From: Bradyrhizobium rifense
GTDB taxonomy: Bacteria; Pseudomonadota; Alphaproteobacteria; Rhizobiales; Xanthobacteraceae
DNA length: 64,000 nucleotides
Assembly: GCF_008123425.1 (NCBI RefSeq)
Contig: NZ_VSSS01000014.1
Location: 186,001 to 250,000 of the forward strand
Direction of reading: 5' to 3'
The translations under genes were made by a program, and so were the position numbers. This document shows, one piece after another, positions 51,740 to 60,940 of the stretch. Every line of letters begins with the position of its first letter. The stretch's first letter is position 1. The notes below the pieces were generated by a model, which worked only from the letters and a program-made list of their open reading frames with translations, was not told the origin of the DNA and did not search any database.

Positions 51740-52137
51740 CGTGCGGATAGCTACTGTCGACATACCCCCGTGGAACCATCGCTTATCCTGCGGCACGCGG
51801 CTCCGATCGTGGCGGGTCGAGGACTGCACCTTGCAGTGGTGGGCATCTCTGATTTGTGAAGACCTGGGTCATCCGCTCCGATTGGTTGCCTTAATTGGGC
51901 TCCAACTAGCTCAAACTGGCCTATGATGGACTGGAGCGAGAATTCAAAGTTTTCAATTGGTTAGAGGGGGGCGTGTGCACGACGTGTGCACTGGGAGATC
52001 AGAGAAAATCTAGAGACAATCAACGTGAGCAGACCGAATTGATCTCGTTGCAGTCGGCAGCACTCGGTCTCACCGTATCGGCAACTTTGCTGGCAGGTGC
52101 GGACGAGATCATAGGACAGTGGACTGCCAGGCCCAGG
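51740..52137. other. intergenic region with repeat copy C
   Basis: About 400 bases lie between eutC and the convergent MFS exporter gene. The centre is repeat copy C. The rest shows no gene, and no strong terminator was seen. Confidence 0.6.
51905..52032 (+). repeat. dispersed module-border repeat, copy C
   Basis: This is the third copy, aligned best with copy B. It keeps both GTGTGCAC units (51973-51980 and 51984-51991) separated by GAC, and the ACTGGAGCGAGAATTCA block. It has the same orientation as A and B and separates module 3 from module 4. Confidence 0.75.
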
Positions 52138-53775
52138 CTACTGCAGTTCGTTAGACGATCCGAAGGACGCGGCGATGAAGTGTGTGACCTTGGGCTCCGA
52201 TGCCGAGCCGAACGCGCGGATGGCATCTTGGACGACCCTGTCTGCATTGGTCACGCGATGGTGCTGCCGGAGGTGCTCAAGCCAGGACGTGACCATGAAG
52301 GTCTCGAGGAAGCGTCCTTTTTCGGCCGCATCCTCAAAGACGTCCCAAGCGTATGCGCCATCACGCCGGCGCTGTTGACCCAACTGCCGGACGGCGACGA
52401 GGAACGCGTCGCGCCTCTCGTCGGCGACGCGGTACTCGACCGTTACCAATACCGGTCCGCGATCGCCATCGGCGTCGATCGCCAAGACCGGCGCCGGCCA
52501 ATGCATGGAGGGCGCGAGGTCCACTCCCGCGCCTGACAGAAGCTTCCAGTGCCAAGTCGCCGCGATTCCGATGACAGCGCCGGCGGCAGCGATGAAGTGC
52601 GCCGTCGGCAAGCCGAGCGCCGAGGCAAGTTGCCCCCAAAGCGCGCTGCCGGCCGTCATCGCGCCAAAGAACACAGTGACGAACATGGCCAGGCCACGGC
52701 CACGTACCCAATCCGGAAGGGACATCTGAACCGAGACGTTGAGGCTCGCAAGAACGGCGATCCACGAAAGGCCTGCGACCGTGCAGGCCGCGATGCCGAT
52801 CGCTGAATTCCGGGCGATACCCAGCAGGACCAGACTGAGCGCTGTGCCGAGCGTACCGGCGGCAACAAGCCGGTCCGATCCGAGAGTCGCCTTCATCGAG
52901 GGCAGCGTGAAGGCTCCGACGACGGCGCCGACGCCGATCGCTCCCAGCAAAATGCCGTAGAGCTCGGGGCCGCCCGCGATCTGATTGCGTGCGACCAGCG
53001 GGAGCAACGCCCAGTAAGTGCTTGCGAAGAAGAAGAACGCTACCGCTCTTATGAGTGTTGCGCGCAAATTCGCATTGTATCGCGCATGCCGGAAGCCGAT
53101 CACCAGGGCACCGGTCAGGCGCTCCGGCGGAAGCCCGCTCCATTGCGACGCGGGCGGCCGCCACCAGAGCAGGGCCCCGATCACGGCGAAGTTGCTCAAG
53201 GCGTTGATCCAGAACGGCGCCGCGATGCCCAAACCGCCGATGACCACGCCACCCAGCGCAGGCCCGATCGCCCTGCTGATGTTGACGCCGACGCCGTTGC
53301 TCGCCACCGCCGCGGCCAAGTCGTGCTTCGGGACAAGCTGAGGCACGACGGACTGCCATGCCGGTGCTGTGAATGCCGCGCCGGCGCCCAGCAGGAACGT
53401 GAATAGCAACAGGATGGACGGGGTGACGAGGTCGAGCCAGACCAGCACTGCGCTTGCTGCCGCGACGACGGTGAGGACAATCTCCGCACCGATCAGGAAG
53501 CGGCGCTTGTCGACGGTATCCGCCAGGGCGCCCGCGGGGAGCGCGAACAGGAACATTGGAAGGCTGCCTGCAACCTGAACCAAAGAGACCGTCAGTGGAT
53601 CGGGATTGAGGCTCGTCATTAGCCATCCGGACGCGGCGTTGTACATCCAGGTGCCAACATTGGCGACGACGGTCGCGATCCAGACCACCGTGAAGGCCCG
53701 ATGACGAAACGCGATCCAGGGAGAGGCGCGCTCCTCGACATGCGATTCACTGGGTCTTTCGTCAGGATTGGTCAT
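52138..53775 (-). CDS. MFS exporter with C-terminal monooxygenase-like domain
   Basis: This 545-residue MFS protein of the EntS/MFS_3 type has about 12 helices in residues 20-415, motif PAGALADTVDKRRFLIG near 72-88 and WVRGRGLAMFV in the second half. It is followed by a soluble domain of about 110 residues (VLVTVEYRVADERRDAFLVAV...WLEHLRQHHRVT) resembling antibiotic-biosynthesis-monooxygenase/dimeric ferredoxin-like folds. The family usually exports siderophores or drugs. The extra domain might sense or modify the cargo. It is divergent from the AraC gene, with the decayed LysR gene between. Confidence 0.88.
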   Translation of the reverse strand: MTNPDERPSESHVEERASPWIAFRHRAFTVVWIATVVANVGTWMYNAASGWLMTSLNPDPLTVSLVQVAGSLPMFLFALPAGALADTVDKRRFLIGAEIVLTVVAAASAVLVWLDLVTPSILLLFTFLLGAGAAFTAPAWQSVVPQLVPKHDLAAAVASNGVGVNISRAIGPALGGVVIGGLGIAAPFWINALSNFAVIGALLWWRPPASQWSGLPPERLTGALVIGFRHARYNANLRATLIRAVAFFFFASTYWALLPLVARNQIAGGPELYGILLGAIGVGAVVGAFTLPSMKATLGSDRLVAAGTLGTALSLVLLGIARNSAIGIAACTVAGLSWIAVLASLNVSVQMSLPDWVRGRGLAMFVTVFFGAMTAGSALWGQLASALGLPTAHFIAAAGAVIGIAATWHWKLLSGAGVDLAPSMHWPAPVLAIDADGDRGPVLVTVEYRVADERRDAFLVAVRQLGQQRRRDGAYAWDVFEDAAEKGRFLETFMVTSWLEHLRQHHRVTNADRVVQDAIRAFGSASEPKVTHFIAASFGSSNELQ

Positions 53776-53796
53776 GCGTCCTACTTTGCCGGCTTG

Positions 53797-54233
53797 CTAG
53801 GCTGCGTCCAGGCCGAAGTGCTCGACCAGAAAATCGATGAACAGTCGCACCTTGACCGACAGATGTCTCGTGGGCAGATAGATCGCATATAGCGCCAACG
53901 GAGGAGTGCGATAGTCTTGGAGCACCGCCCGCAGCGTCCCCTCATCGAGGGCTTCGCCTGCGATAAAGGTCGGAATCAGCGCGACGCCGCACCCGCGGAT
54001 TGCGGGGTCGCGCTGCACCTCGCGAGCGCGCGTTCGAAATACATCCGGCCGTTTTCGTTTGGACGGGCGTGACGGGTTGTTCTGTTTAGAAGCTGCACGC
54101 CAAGATTTCGCTGCAGTTCGGCGACCTACTTGCTGATGGCCGAACGGGAAAGGCGGAGCTGACGGCCAGCTTCGGCGAAGCTGCCTGCCTCGACGACCTT
54201 CACGAACGCCCGGAGGCTGGTAACCTTGTTCAT
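53797..54233 (-). pseudogene. decayed LysR regulator (internal stop and large deletion)
   Basis: The ATG at 54233 begins MNKVTSLRAFVKVVEAGSF, a proper LysR winged helix. The frame hits TAG at 54126-54128 just after SRSAISK, where the family has a tyrosine or similar. It then continues VAELQRNLGVQLLNRTTR and jumps after YFERAR directly to the effector-domain end (GCGVALIPTFIAGEAL...VRLFIDFLVEHFG) in another frame. Well over 100 residues of the effector domain are missing. It is 21 bp upstream of the MFS gene, so it may once have controlled that exporter. Confidence 0.8.
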
Positions 54234-54437
54234 TTGCGCTTCATTGTCTCCAAATCGTGGACGTGGCGGTTATAAAATAACCTATTGTTCTCAAATCATA
54301 GCGTCGCGATATTGGAGATCATAGAGCCCAACCCGATGATTTCTTCGAACTTCTCGCCGACAGCAGCGACGCTGAGCGGGTCGTCGAGATCGCATCAAAA
54401 CCGACATCGTCCGAACGACCGGACAGGATCTCATTCG

Positions 54438-55403
54438 ATGGACGAACACCGGACTTATGGAGACGCTGTGGCTCACAGCCACGGCTTGGACGGCTCACCG
54501 GCGCTGGTTACACGTTCGTTGCCTAAGGCTCAGATCGGAATCACCAGGATCATCTGTGGTCCGGAGCATATCGGCATGAAAGCGACAATTCCGGCCGAGG
54601 ACACTTTCATTGCCGCGCTTCATCTGACCGAAGTCGCTCACCACGAATTATGGAGCAACGAACGCCCCGTAATCTCGCAGGGTTACGCCGCCAATTCGCT
54701 CAGGATCGTGAACCTTGGCGCCGAATTCGCGTCGTACGTCGGGAGCCCGCACGAGGCGCTATCGTTCTACATTCCTAGAAGCGTCCTCAACGATTTCACC
54801 GAAGAAGCCGGCAATCCACCGGTCGTCGACCTGCACTGCAAGCCCGGCTTGGTCGATCCTGTCGTCGCCCATCTCGGAGCCGCCCTGCTGCCGGCCCTGG
54901 AGCGCCCAGCGGAAGCGTCTTCTCTTTTCGTCGATCATGTTACACTGGCGCTCCTTGCCCATCTCAGCAAGCGTTACGGAGGGGTCGTCCAACGCGAAAC
55001 CGCCCGGCCTCGAGGACTCTCCCTGATTCAAAATCAGCGTGCGAAGGAGTATCTGGCGAGAAACCTCAGCCGCGACATCCTGGTGGCTGACGTCGCCAAG
55101 GCGTGCGGACTCTCACGCAATCACTTCATCCGGTCGTTTCGCATGACGACCGGCATGACGCCACACAAGTGGTTGCAGCTGCGCAGGATCGAACAAGCGA
55201 AGACGCTGTTGCTCGAATCTTCGATGGCGACCGCGGAGATCGCCGTCGATTGCGGATTTGCCGATCAGAGCCATCTGACGCGGGTGTTCACCCGGTTGGT
55301 GGGCATGCCACCGTCGGCCTGGCGCAGGGAACACAAGGGCCGGAAAACGATCGGATGCGTGGCGTCGAACGGCAAACAAGGTTGGCCTGACGGACCGCAA
55401 TAG
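54438..55403 (+). CDS. AraC family transcriptional regulator
   Basis: This regulator of about 321 residues has a degenerate N-terminal cupin-like ligand domain (about 25-190) and two C-terminal helix-turn-helix motifs (LVADVAKACGLSRNHFIRSFR and TAEIAVDCGFADQSHLTRVFTRLVG). The start is uncertain: the frame is open upstream to 54285 and 54336 is an alternative ATG. The 54438 start begins the conserved part. It probably controls the porin, glyoxalase-like, DoxX and amidohydrolase genes encoded on the opposite strand. Confidence 0.9.
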   Translation: MDEHRTYGDAVAHSHGLDGSPALVTRSLPKAQIGITRIICGPEHIGMKATIPAEDTFIAALHLTEVAHHELWSNERPVISQGYAANSLRIVNLGAEFASYVGSPHEALSFYIPRSVLNDFTEEAGNPPVVDLHCKPGLVDPVVAHLGAALLPALERPAEASSLFVDHVTLALLAHLSKRYGGVVQRETARPRGLSLIQNQRAKEYLARNLSRDILVADVAKACGLSRNHFIRSFRMTTGMTPHKWLQLRRIEQAKTLLLESSMATAEIAVDCGFADQSHLTRVFTRLVGMPPSAWRREHKGRKTIGCVASNGKQGWPDGPQ

Positions 55404-55462
55404 CAGCACCGGACTCTCGCCGCGCTGAGTTCGATGGCGCTCAGGCATCGTCACGGTCCCTT

Positions 55463-56146
55463 TCAGCCTGGCGCACGAAGAAATAGAGTGACCATTCCGA
55501 GAACCGGCGGCACAACAAAGCACCAGACGCCGACATGCGCATACAGCAGGGCAGCAGTGGCGCAGCCCGCCGCGAAGACAGCTATGTTGGTCGACATAGC
55601 CAGCAGGCGCGCGCTGGGAGCGGACACATTTTCCGCTGTTGGTGTGTGCACCATATCAGCGAGATCGATCATGATCTGCGTCGTCGTTCCCGTCATCAAT
55701 GTCGAGGGCGGCGCTGTCCCGAGATGAATTCGGTGGGCGGCGTTCTGGATTGCCATCGCGGCCACCAGGACCATGCCAGTGACGACCGCCTGCCAAGCGT
55801 CGCCGTTGGCGAACGGTCCGAGGCGGATCGCCAGTACCGCGCCGGCAACGAGGAAGACGACCTTCAGGCCGAGAATGATCGTCAGCGCAGGGCGGTTCAA
55901 CCGCAAGAGCGCCGAGCTTAAGAGGCGCGTCAGGATCACGACCAAGCAGAACACCGGAAGCGCCAGGAGTTTCGCCACCGCGCCCGACGTCCCAAACACC
56001 AGCGAGGCGCCGAGGGTGACGAAGTTTCCGGTGACGTGGGCCGTGAACAATCCCTGCATCGCGAGGAAGCCGGCGGTGTCGACGAAGCCGGCGTTAAGGC
56101 TCAGCAGCAGCGGGAGCGTCGGCCTAGAGTTTGTGGCAGGCATCAT
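55463..56146 (-). CDS. YoaK/DUF1275 family membrane protein
   Basis: This 227-residue inner-membrane protein has six predicted helices. It contains the DUF1275 hallmarks LNAGFVDTAGFLAMQGLFTAHVTGNFV and VAAMAIQNAAHRIHLGTAPPSTLMTGTTTQI. The function of the family is unknown. It is the last gene of a minus-strand run starting at the hydrolase at 61911, and lies 23 bp behind the porin gene. Confidence 0.9.
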   Translation of the reverse strand: MMPATNSRPTLPLLLSLNAGFVDTAGFLAMQGLFTAHVTGNFVTLGASLVFGTSGAVAKLLALPVFCLVVILTRLLSSALLRLNRPALTIILGLKVVFLVAGAVLAIRLGPFANGDAWQAVVTGMVLVAAMAIQNAAHRIHLGTAPPSTLMTGTTTQIMIDLADMVHTPTAENVSAPSARLLAMSTNIAVFAAGCATAALLYAHVGVWCFVVPPVLGMVTLFLRAPG

Positions 56147-56169
56147 CGAACCTTCTCGCAGAGCGACAG

Positions 56170-57609
56170 TTAGAGGGCGTACTTCAATTCAACCCCGACG
56201 TAGTCGCTGTCGTGACCGCCCGCCTGACGGATCGTGTTGCCGATCTTGTAGTGCACCGCTTCCAGCGCGCCGGTAAGATTGGCGCTGAACCGATAGTCAA
56301 CGCGCAATTGCCCGTAGGCACCCGACCAAGCGCTGCCGTTACCAGCCGTACCGGCGACCGGGATATTGGGTTGCATGTAGATCGCATCCGCCGTGGTCTC
56401 GCGCCATTGGAAGCCTAGCGCGCCCATGACCGACAGGTTGGTCGCGGGCCTTACAGTCAAGGATGGCTTGACGTGGAAGAGATTGACGTAGCCTGTGAAC
56501 CCAGCCAGCGTGAAGTAGTAGCCATTCGGAAACAATGGATTGAAGGTCCCCAGAACGTTGTCGGCGGGGTGATGGTCTCCCGATGCGGCATCCACTTGCA
56601 GCCCAAGCCGCGGCTGCCACGCGAATTGGGCGAACGTGTAGCCAGTGCGTGCTCCGACCGCCCAGGCGCGGATATCCTTTCCTCCGACTACGCCAGTCTG
56701 CCCCATCGCCTCAAGATCCCAATCGACATGGTTGAGATTCCCGGCAAAACGGACGTCGAACACGTTGCGTTTTTCGTCGCCACTCGCGTCGAGGTAGCGG
56801 GCGTTGTCCTTCTGGTAGAAGGAGTAGTAGGCGGACAGTTCGTTCGTCCCGAGGACCTGCCGCTCGACCCTGAGCGTGTGGAAGCGGAAATGGCTGTTCG
56901 ATGTGTCATCGAACGGATGTTGGAGATCGTATTGCACCGGCTGGCTCAGGAATCCGATGAAGCGCCAGGGGCCGCTCTCCCAGTCACCCCACACGGCGTC
57001 GAACGACTGCCGCACGTTGGGGCCGTCGCGGGACGAGACGAAACGTTGCAGGTCGAAGTCGAAGTCCTGTCGTCCGACCCGCGCCTTGAAGGTCCCAGCC
57101 TCGGTCGCGTTGACGTAGGCGAGAAATCCGAGTCGCAGGTCGAGGGGGTCCTGGTCGACGGGCGTGGTGACGTTCTTGCCGAAGGCGCGATCGTCCTCGA
57201 ACTGCAGGAACAGTTGCCAGTGCTCGTCGAAATGGACATCGGCGTGAAACTGAAGACGCTGGATGACGTAGGTGTCGCTCTTGGTGCCGCCGACGCCGAA
57301 GCCGGCGGCGTTGACGCTTTCGAACCGCTCCCGCAGCGTCGCGCCAAACGACATGTAGCTCTTGAGATCCCAAGGCATGATGGGAATGTACTTGATGGCA
57401 TCGTAGGGCTCGGTCCGAAGTGCCGGATTTGCCAGCACCGACCAATCCTCCTGCCAGCGATTGGTCTTGATAGCGGGCCGCTGCGGCGCCGCATCGTCGG
57501 CCCGGGCTACCGCCGACATCGACACCATGCAACCAATCGTCAGCACCGTCCGGAAAACCGTTCGGGGACGGTAGGTCGGAGGTTTCGATTGCGGCTCAAC
57601 ATGGGTCAT
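56170..57609 (-). CDS. alginate export family outer-membrane porin
   Basis: This 479-residue protein has a signal peptide (hydrophobic VLTIGCMVSMSAVARA, cleaved near residue 37) and an alginate_exp beta-barrel domain. Motifs include WDLKSYMSFGATLRERFES, GRQDFDFDLQRFVSSRDGPNVRQSFD and alternating aromatic strands, ending in VELKYAL with a C-terminal hydrophobic residue rather than Phe. In catabolic clusters such porins usually serve uptake of aromatic or halogenated compounds, so alginate itself is unlikely here. Confidence 0.88.
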   Translation of the reverse strand: MTHVEPQSKPPTYRPRTVFRTVLTIGCMVSMSAVARADDAAPQRPAIKTNRWQEDWSVLANPALRTEPYDAIKYIPIMPWDLKSYMSFGATLRERFESVNAAGFGVGGTKSDTYVIQRLQFHADVHFDEHWQLFLQFEDDRAFGKNVTTPVDQDPLDLRLGFLAYVNATEAGTFKARVGRQDFDFDLQRFVSSRDGPNVRQSFDAVWGDWESGPWRFIGFLSQPVQYDLQHPFDDTSNSHFRFHTLRVERQVLGTNELSAYYSFYQKDNARYLDASGDEKRNVFDVRFAGNLNHVDWDLEAMGQTGVVGGKDIRAWAVGARTGYTFAQFAWQPRLGLQVDAASGDHHPADNVLGTFNPLFPNGYYFTLAGFTGYVNLFHVKPSLTVRPATNLSVMGALGFQWRETTADAIYMQPNIPVAGTAGNGSAWSGAYGQLRVDYRFSANLTGALEAVHYKIGNTIRQAGGHDSDYVGVELKYAL

Positions 57610-57690
57610 CGGATGCCGGGAACAGAAGCCTGTCGAGCCTAACGCTAAATTGGGACGTTCTGCGAGAGCCCGGAAGCCACAGCACTCCGC

Positions 57691-58584
57691 TCATTTCGAG
57701 GCTGCATGCAGTTCGGCGACATAGCCGCCGGGAAACTGCACCAGTGCGATATCACGGTGGTCCGAATTGAAGGCGTCGACCAGGACGGTGGCCCCCGCGG
57801 CCTTTGCCTTGCCGAGCGTTTCGGCGAGGTTGGGCACCTCATACCCGGTCATTTCGTGCCCATAGGGGTAGGGGAGATGCCCGTCGGTCACCAGCACGGT
57901 CATCTTGCCGAACACGGATTCGATCCGGATGCGACGATAGGTGCCGTCGGCGCGGCCGATCTCCACGCCGGGGGCGCGCCCGTTATCAGATACGATCTTT
58001 CCTCGGGAAAAGCGCACAAAGCTCCTGACGAAGGCGTCCGCCCGCTCGGGCGAGACATAGACGCGGTTTTCCGGCACGGTCTGGAACGCCGCGTAGTTGG
58101 GTTTGGTCGTATGCCAGTAAAGCTGCATGTTGACGCCGCCCGGCCACTGGATCACGGCATCGCGACCGATTGGATCGGGGAATGGTTCGACGATGACGTC
58201 AGCTCCCGCAGCGCGTGCTGCTTCGATGGCGGCGTCCATGTCGGCGACGAGGTATCCCGTCCGTTCCGCGCCGAACGGATAGGGAATCGGGGTTTTGAAG
58301 CCGAAGAGGGAGACGGTGCCGACGGGCGTCTGGATCAGTTGCGAGGTCGTGCTGCTCGGTGTCGGCGTCACCGTAACGACCACCTGCTTGGTGCTCTGGC
58401 CACCGAATGTTGCCGCGAAACTCGCCGCGAATTTATCGACATCGTCTGGCGCGACGTAGACATGCGTCGTGTCGTATTGCGAGCCGACGCCAACCAAGGG
58501 CGCGGCGTCGCGTGCGCCGGCGACGGAATTGGCGGCCAGGGTAGCTATGGCAACGGCAGCGATGAGTGAGCGGAAGCGGACCAT
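57691..58584 (-). CDS. secreted two-domain glyoxalase/VOC protein
   Basis: This 297-residue protein has a signal peptide (MVRFRSLIAAVAIATLAANSVAGA) and two VOC modules (about 40-150 and 165-290), each ending in a repeated theme: WPGGVNMQLYWH and FPGGYVAELHA. The PYPFGAERTGYLV and PYPYGHEMTGYEV segments show internal duplication. An exported glyoxalase-fold protein is unusual. It may bind or transform the cluster's substrate in the periplasm next to the porin. The ATG at 58584 was chosen for the signal peptide. Confidence 0.85.
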   Translation of the reverse strand: MVRFRSLIAAVAIATLAANSVAGARDAAPLVGVGSQYDTTHVYVAPDDVDKFAASFAATFGGQSTKQVVVTVTPTPSSTTSQLIQTPVGTVSLFGFKTPIPYPFGAERTGYLVADMDAAIEAARAAGADVIVEPFPDPIGRDAVIQWPGGVNMQLYWHTTKPNYAAFQTVPENRVYVSPERADAFVRSFVRFSRGKIVSDNGRAPGVEIGRADGTYRRIRIESVFGKMTVLVTDGHLPYPYGHEMTGYEVPNLAETLGKAKAAGATVLVDAFNSDHRDIALVQFPGGYVAELHAASK

Positions 58585-58635
58585 TTGCGGATTCCTAACG
58601 GTAGCGACAAACAAGCGATGAGGAGGCGGACTCGA

Positions 58636-59061
58636 TCATATGCGTTCGCGCTCCGCCGCATAGATCGACACGATAACGAGGCCGGCTATGAGCCCGAGGT
58701 GTTCGAAGAACACGTTTAACGCCATGAAACGGTCGTGTCCGGTCAGGTGCCAGAAGTCATTCGCGGTCAGCATAGCGACGGCAGTAAGGACGCCCAAGCC
58801 TCCAGCTCCGAGCCAGACCTGCCACCCGAGTATCACAAGGGCCGAACCGCCTAGTTCGACGATGATCGCGAGCGCCGCCCAGAGCCAGCCTGGGTTCAGT
58901 CCAAAATGCTCCTGTTCGGCAATGGCCGCGCTGAAGTCGGAGAACTTCGTCAGACCACCGATCAAGAAAGCCGAAACCAGAGCCAGCCGCGCGGCAGGCC
59001 ATATCAATGGCGTCCCCAGGATCGTGCGTACCCAGCGCGGCGTTTCCGAGGCACGGCCCAT
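58636..59061 (-). CDS. DoxX family membrane protein
   Basis: This roughly 141-residue four-helix DoxX-type protein includes the segment LALVSAFLIGGLTKFSDF and the HLTGHDRFMALNVFFEHLGLIAGLV motif near the C-terminus. The start is uncertain; the frame is open to 59088. It overlaps or abuts the end of the amidohydrolase gene at 59063. DoxX proteins accompany quinone- or thiosulfate-linked redox systems, but their role in such clusters is not established. Confidence 0.85.
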   Translation of the reverse strand: MGRASETPRWVRTILGTPLIWPAARLALVSAFLIGGLTKFSDFSAAIAEQEHFGLNPGWLWAALAIIVELGGSALVILGWQVWLGAGGLGVLTAVAMLTANDFWHLTGHDRFMALNVFFEHLGLIAGLVIVSIYAAERERI

Positions 59062-59062
59062 C

Positions 59063-60940
59063 TCACACTGCCCAGCAGGCGCAACCAAGGGCGCCCCAGA
59101 AGCTTTTCAGGTCAGAAATCGGGAGCTTCGCTGACCAGGCGCTCGCGTGGTCGTGGCCGTGGATCCCGCAGCGGCTGGTGCAACTGCAATGCGCAGCGGC
59201 CTGCATCCGCATCGCGGCAACCGGTTCGGCTTTGGCGCCCCAAGCGGCGTACCCGCCGTAGCTGCGGACCGGCGACCAGTCGGGCATGGCGGGCGGCGGG
59301 GGCGGGGCGTCAAGGGATTTGAAATCGCCCTTGGCATAGACGATCTTGCCGCCGACCATCGTCAGATCGGACGTGGTGTCCGCGATATCCGCATCCGCGC
59401 AGGAAAAGAAATCACGATCCGGAACGACGAGATCAGCGAACTGTCCTACTTCGATGCGGCCCTTCTTGCCTTCTTCGTTGGAGAACCAGGTAACGTTCTC
59501 CGTCCACATCCGGAGCGCTGTCTCTCGGTCGAGGCAGTTGCGTTGCGGGGTGATGCGCAAACCCCCGACGGTCCGCCCGGTGACCAACCAGGACAGCGAT
59601 ACCCAAGGGTTATACGAAGCAACGCGCGTCGCGTCGGTCCCGGCCGAAGTCTTCACGCCCTTGGCCAGCATCTTGGCGACCGGCGGCGTCGCTTCCGCCG
59701 CGCCCAATCCGTAGCGTTCGACGAAATATTCGCCCTGATAGGCCATTCGGTGCTGCACGGCGATGCCGCCGCCGAGCGCCGCGATGCGATCGATCGACTG
59801 ATCAGAAATCGTTTCGGCGTGATCGAAGAACCAGTGCAGGCCTTCGAGGGGCATGTCCTGGTTGACCTTCTCGAACACGTCGAGCGCCCGTGAAATGGTT
59901 TCGTCATAGGTAGCGTGAAGGCGCCACGGCCATTTGTTCTGGACCAGAATCCGGACGATCTCTTCCAGTTCGCCTTCCATCTCGTGAGGCATATCCGGAC
60001 GCGGCACCCGGAAATCCTCGAAATCGGCGGCCGAGAACACCAACATCTCGCCTGCGCCGTTGTGGCGGAAGTAGTCGGTGCCCTGCTTGTACTTCGATGT
60101 CCTGGTCCAGTTCAGGAAGTCGTCCTTTTCACCCTTGGGCTTCTGGGTGAAGAGGTTGTAAGCGAGACGGATCGTGAGTTGCCCCTCGTCGCTGAGCTTC
60201 TGGATGACCGCATAGTCGTCCGGATAATTCTGGAAGCCGCCGCCGGCGTCGATCGCGCCGGTGACGCCGAGACGGTTCAACTCGCGCATGAAGTGCCGCG
60301 TCGAGTTGACCTGATACTCGAACGGCAGCTTGGGGCCCTTGGCGAGCGTCGCGTAGAGGATATTTGCATTCGGCTTGGCCAGCAGCAGTCCGGTTGGGTT
60401 GCCGTTGGCGTCGCGGGTGATCTCGCCGCCCGGCGGCTCCGGCGTGGTCTTGGTGTAGCCGACGGCCCGCAACGCCGCGCCATTGAGGATTGCGCGGTCA
60501 TAGAGGTGGAGCAGGAAGACCGGGGTGTCCGGCGCGACGGCGTTGAGCTCGTCGATTGTCGGCAGCCGTTTCTCCGCGAACTGATGTTCAGTGAAGCCGC
60601 CGACCACGCGGACCCATTGTGGCGCCGGCGTGATCTCGACCTGGCGCCTCAGCATGCTCATGGCATCGGCAAGGGACCTGACACCATCCCAGCGCAGTTC
60701 GAGATTGAAGTTGAGGCCGCCGCGGATGATGTGAAGATGGTTGTCGATCAGCCCCGGCAGCCCGCGCTTGCCCTTGAGGTCGATTACCCTTGTCGAAGGC
60801 CCGGCGAGTTTCATCACCTCGCTGTCGTGGCCGACGGCGACAAACACACTATCCTTGATTGCGACCGCGCTGGCGGTCGGGTTGCTGCGGTCGAGCGTCG
60901 TGAACAGGCCATGGTGCAGAATGAGGTCGGGCGTGCTCAT
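59063..60940 (-). CDS. amidohydrolase (YtcJ-like) with Cys/His-rich tail
   Basis: This 625-residue amidohydrolase-3 family protein has LPGLIDNHLHIIRGG (H-x-H metal motif near 68-70), a middle HATYDETISRALDVFEKV segment, FDHAETIS near 362-369 and AGTDATRVASYNPWVSL near 424-440. Imidazolone, N-acyl-amino acid and similar hydrolases share this domain. The last 60 residues are unusual for the family: a proline run then AAAHCSCTSRCGIHGHDH, rich in Cys and His. The tail may bind a metal or be recently acquired. It overlaps the XapX gene by 4 bases. Confidence 0.87.
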   Translation of the reverse strand: MSTPDLILHHGLFTTLDRSNPTASAVAIKDSVFVAVGHDSEVMKLAGPSTRVIDLKGKRGLPGLIDNHLHIIRGGLNFNLELRWDGVRSLADAMSMLRRQVEITPAPQWVRVVGGFTEHQFAEKRLPTIDELNAVAPDTPVFLLHLYDRAILNGAALRAVGYTKTTPEPPGGEITRDANGNPTGLLLAKPNANILYATLAKGPKLPFEYQVNSTRHFMRELNRLGVTGAIDAGGGFQNYPDDYAVIQKLSDEGQLTIRLAYNLFTQKPKGEKDDFLNWTRTSKYKQGTDYFRHNGAGEMLVFSAADFEDFRVPRPDMPHEMEGELEEIVRILVQNKWPWRLHATYDETISRALDVFEKVNQDMPLEGLHWFFDHAETISDQSIDRIAALGGGIAVQHRMAYQGEYFVERYGLGAAEATPPVAKMLAKGVKTSAGTDATRVASYNPWVSLSWLVTGRTVGGLRITPQRNCLDRETALRMWTENVTWFSNEEGKKGRIEVGQFADLVVPDRDFFSCADADIADTTSDLTMVGGKIVYAKGDFKSLDAPPPPPAMPDWSPVRSYGGYAAWGAKAEPVAAMRMQAAAHCSCTSRCGIHGHDHASAWSAKLPISDLKSFWGALGCACWAV

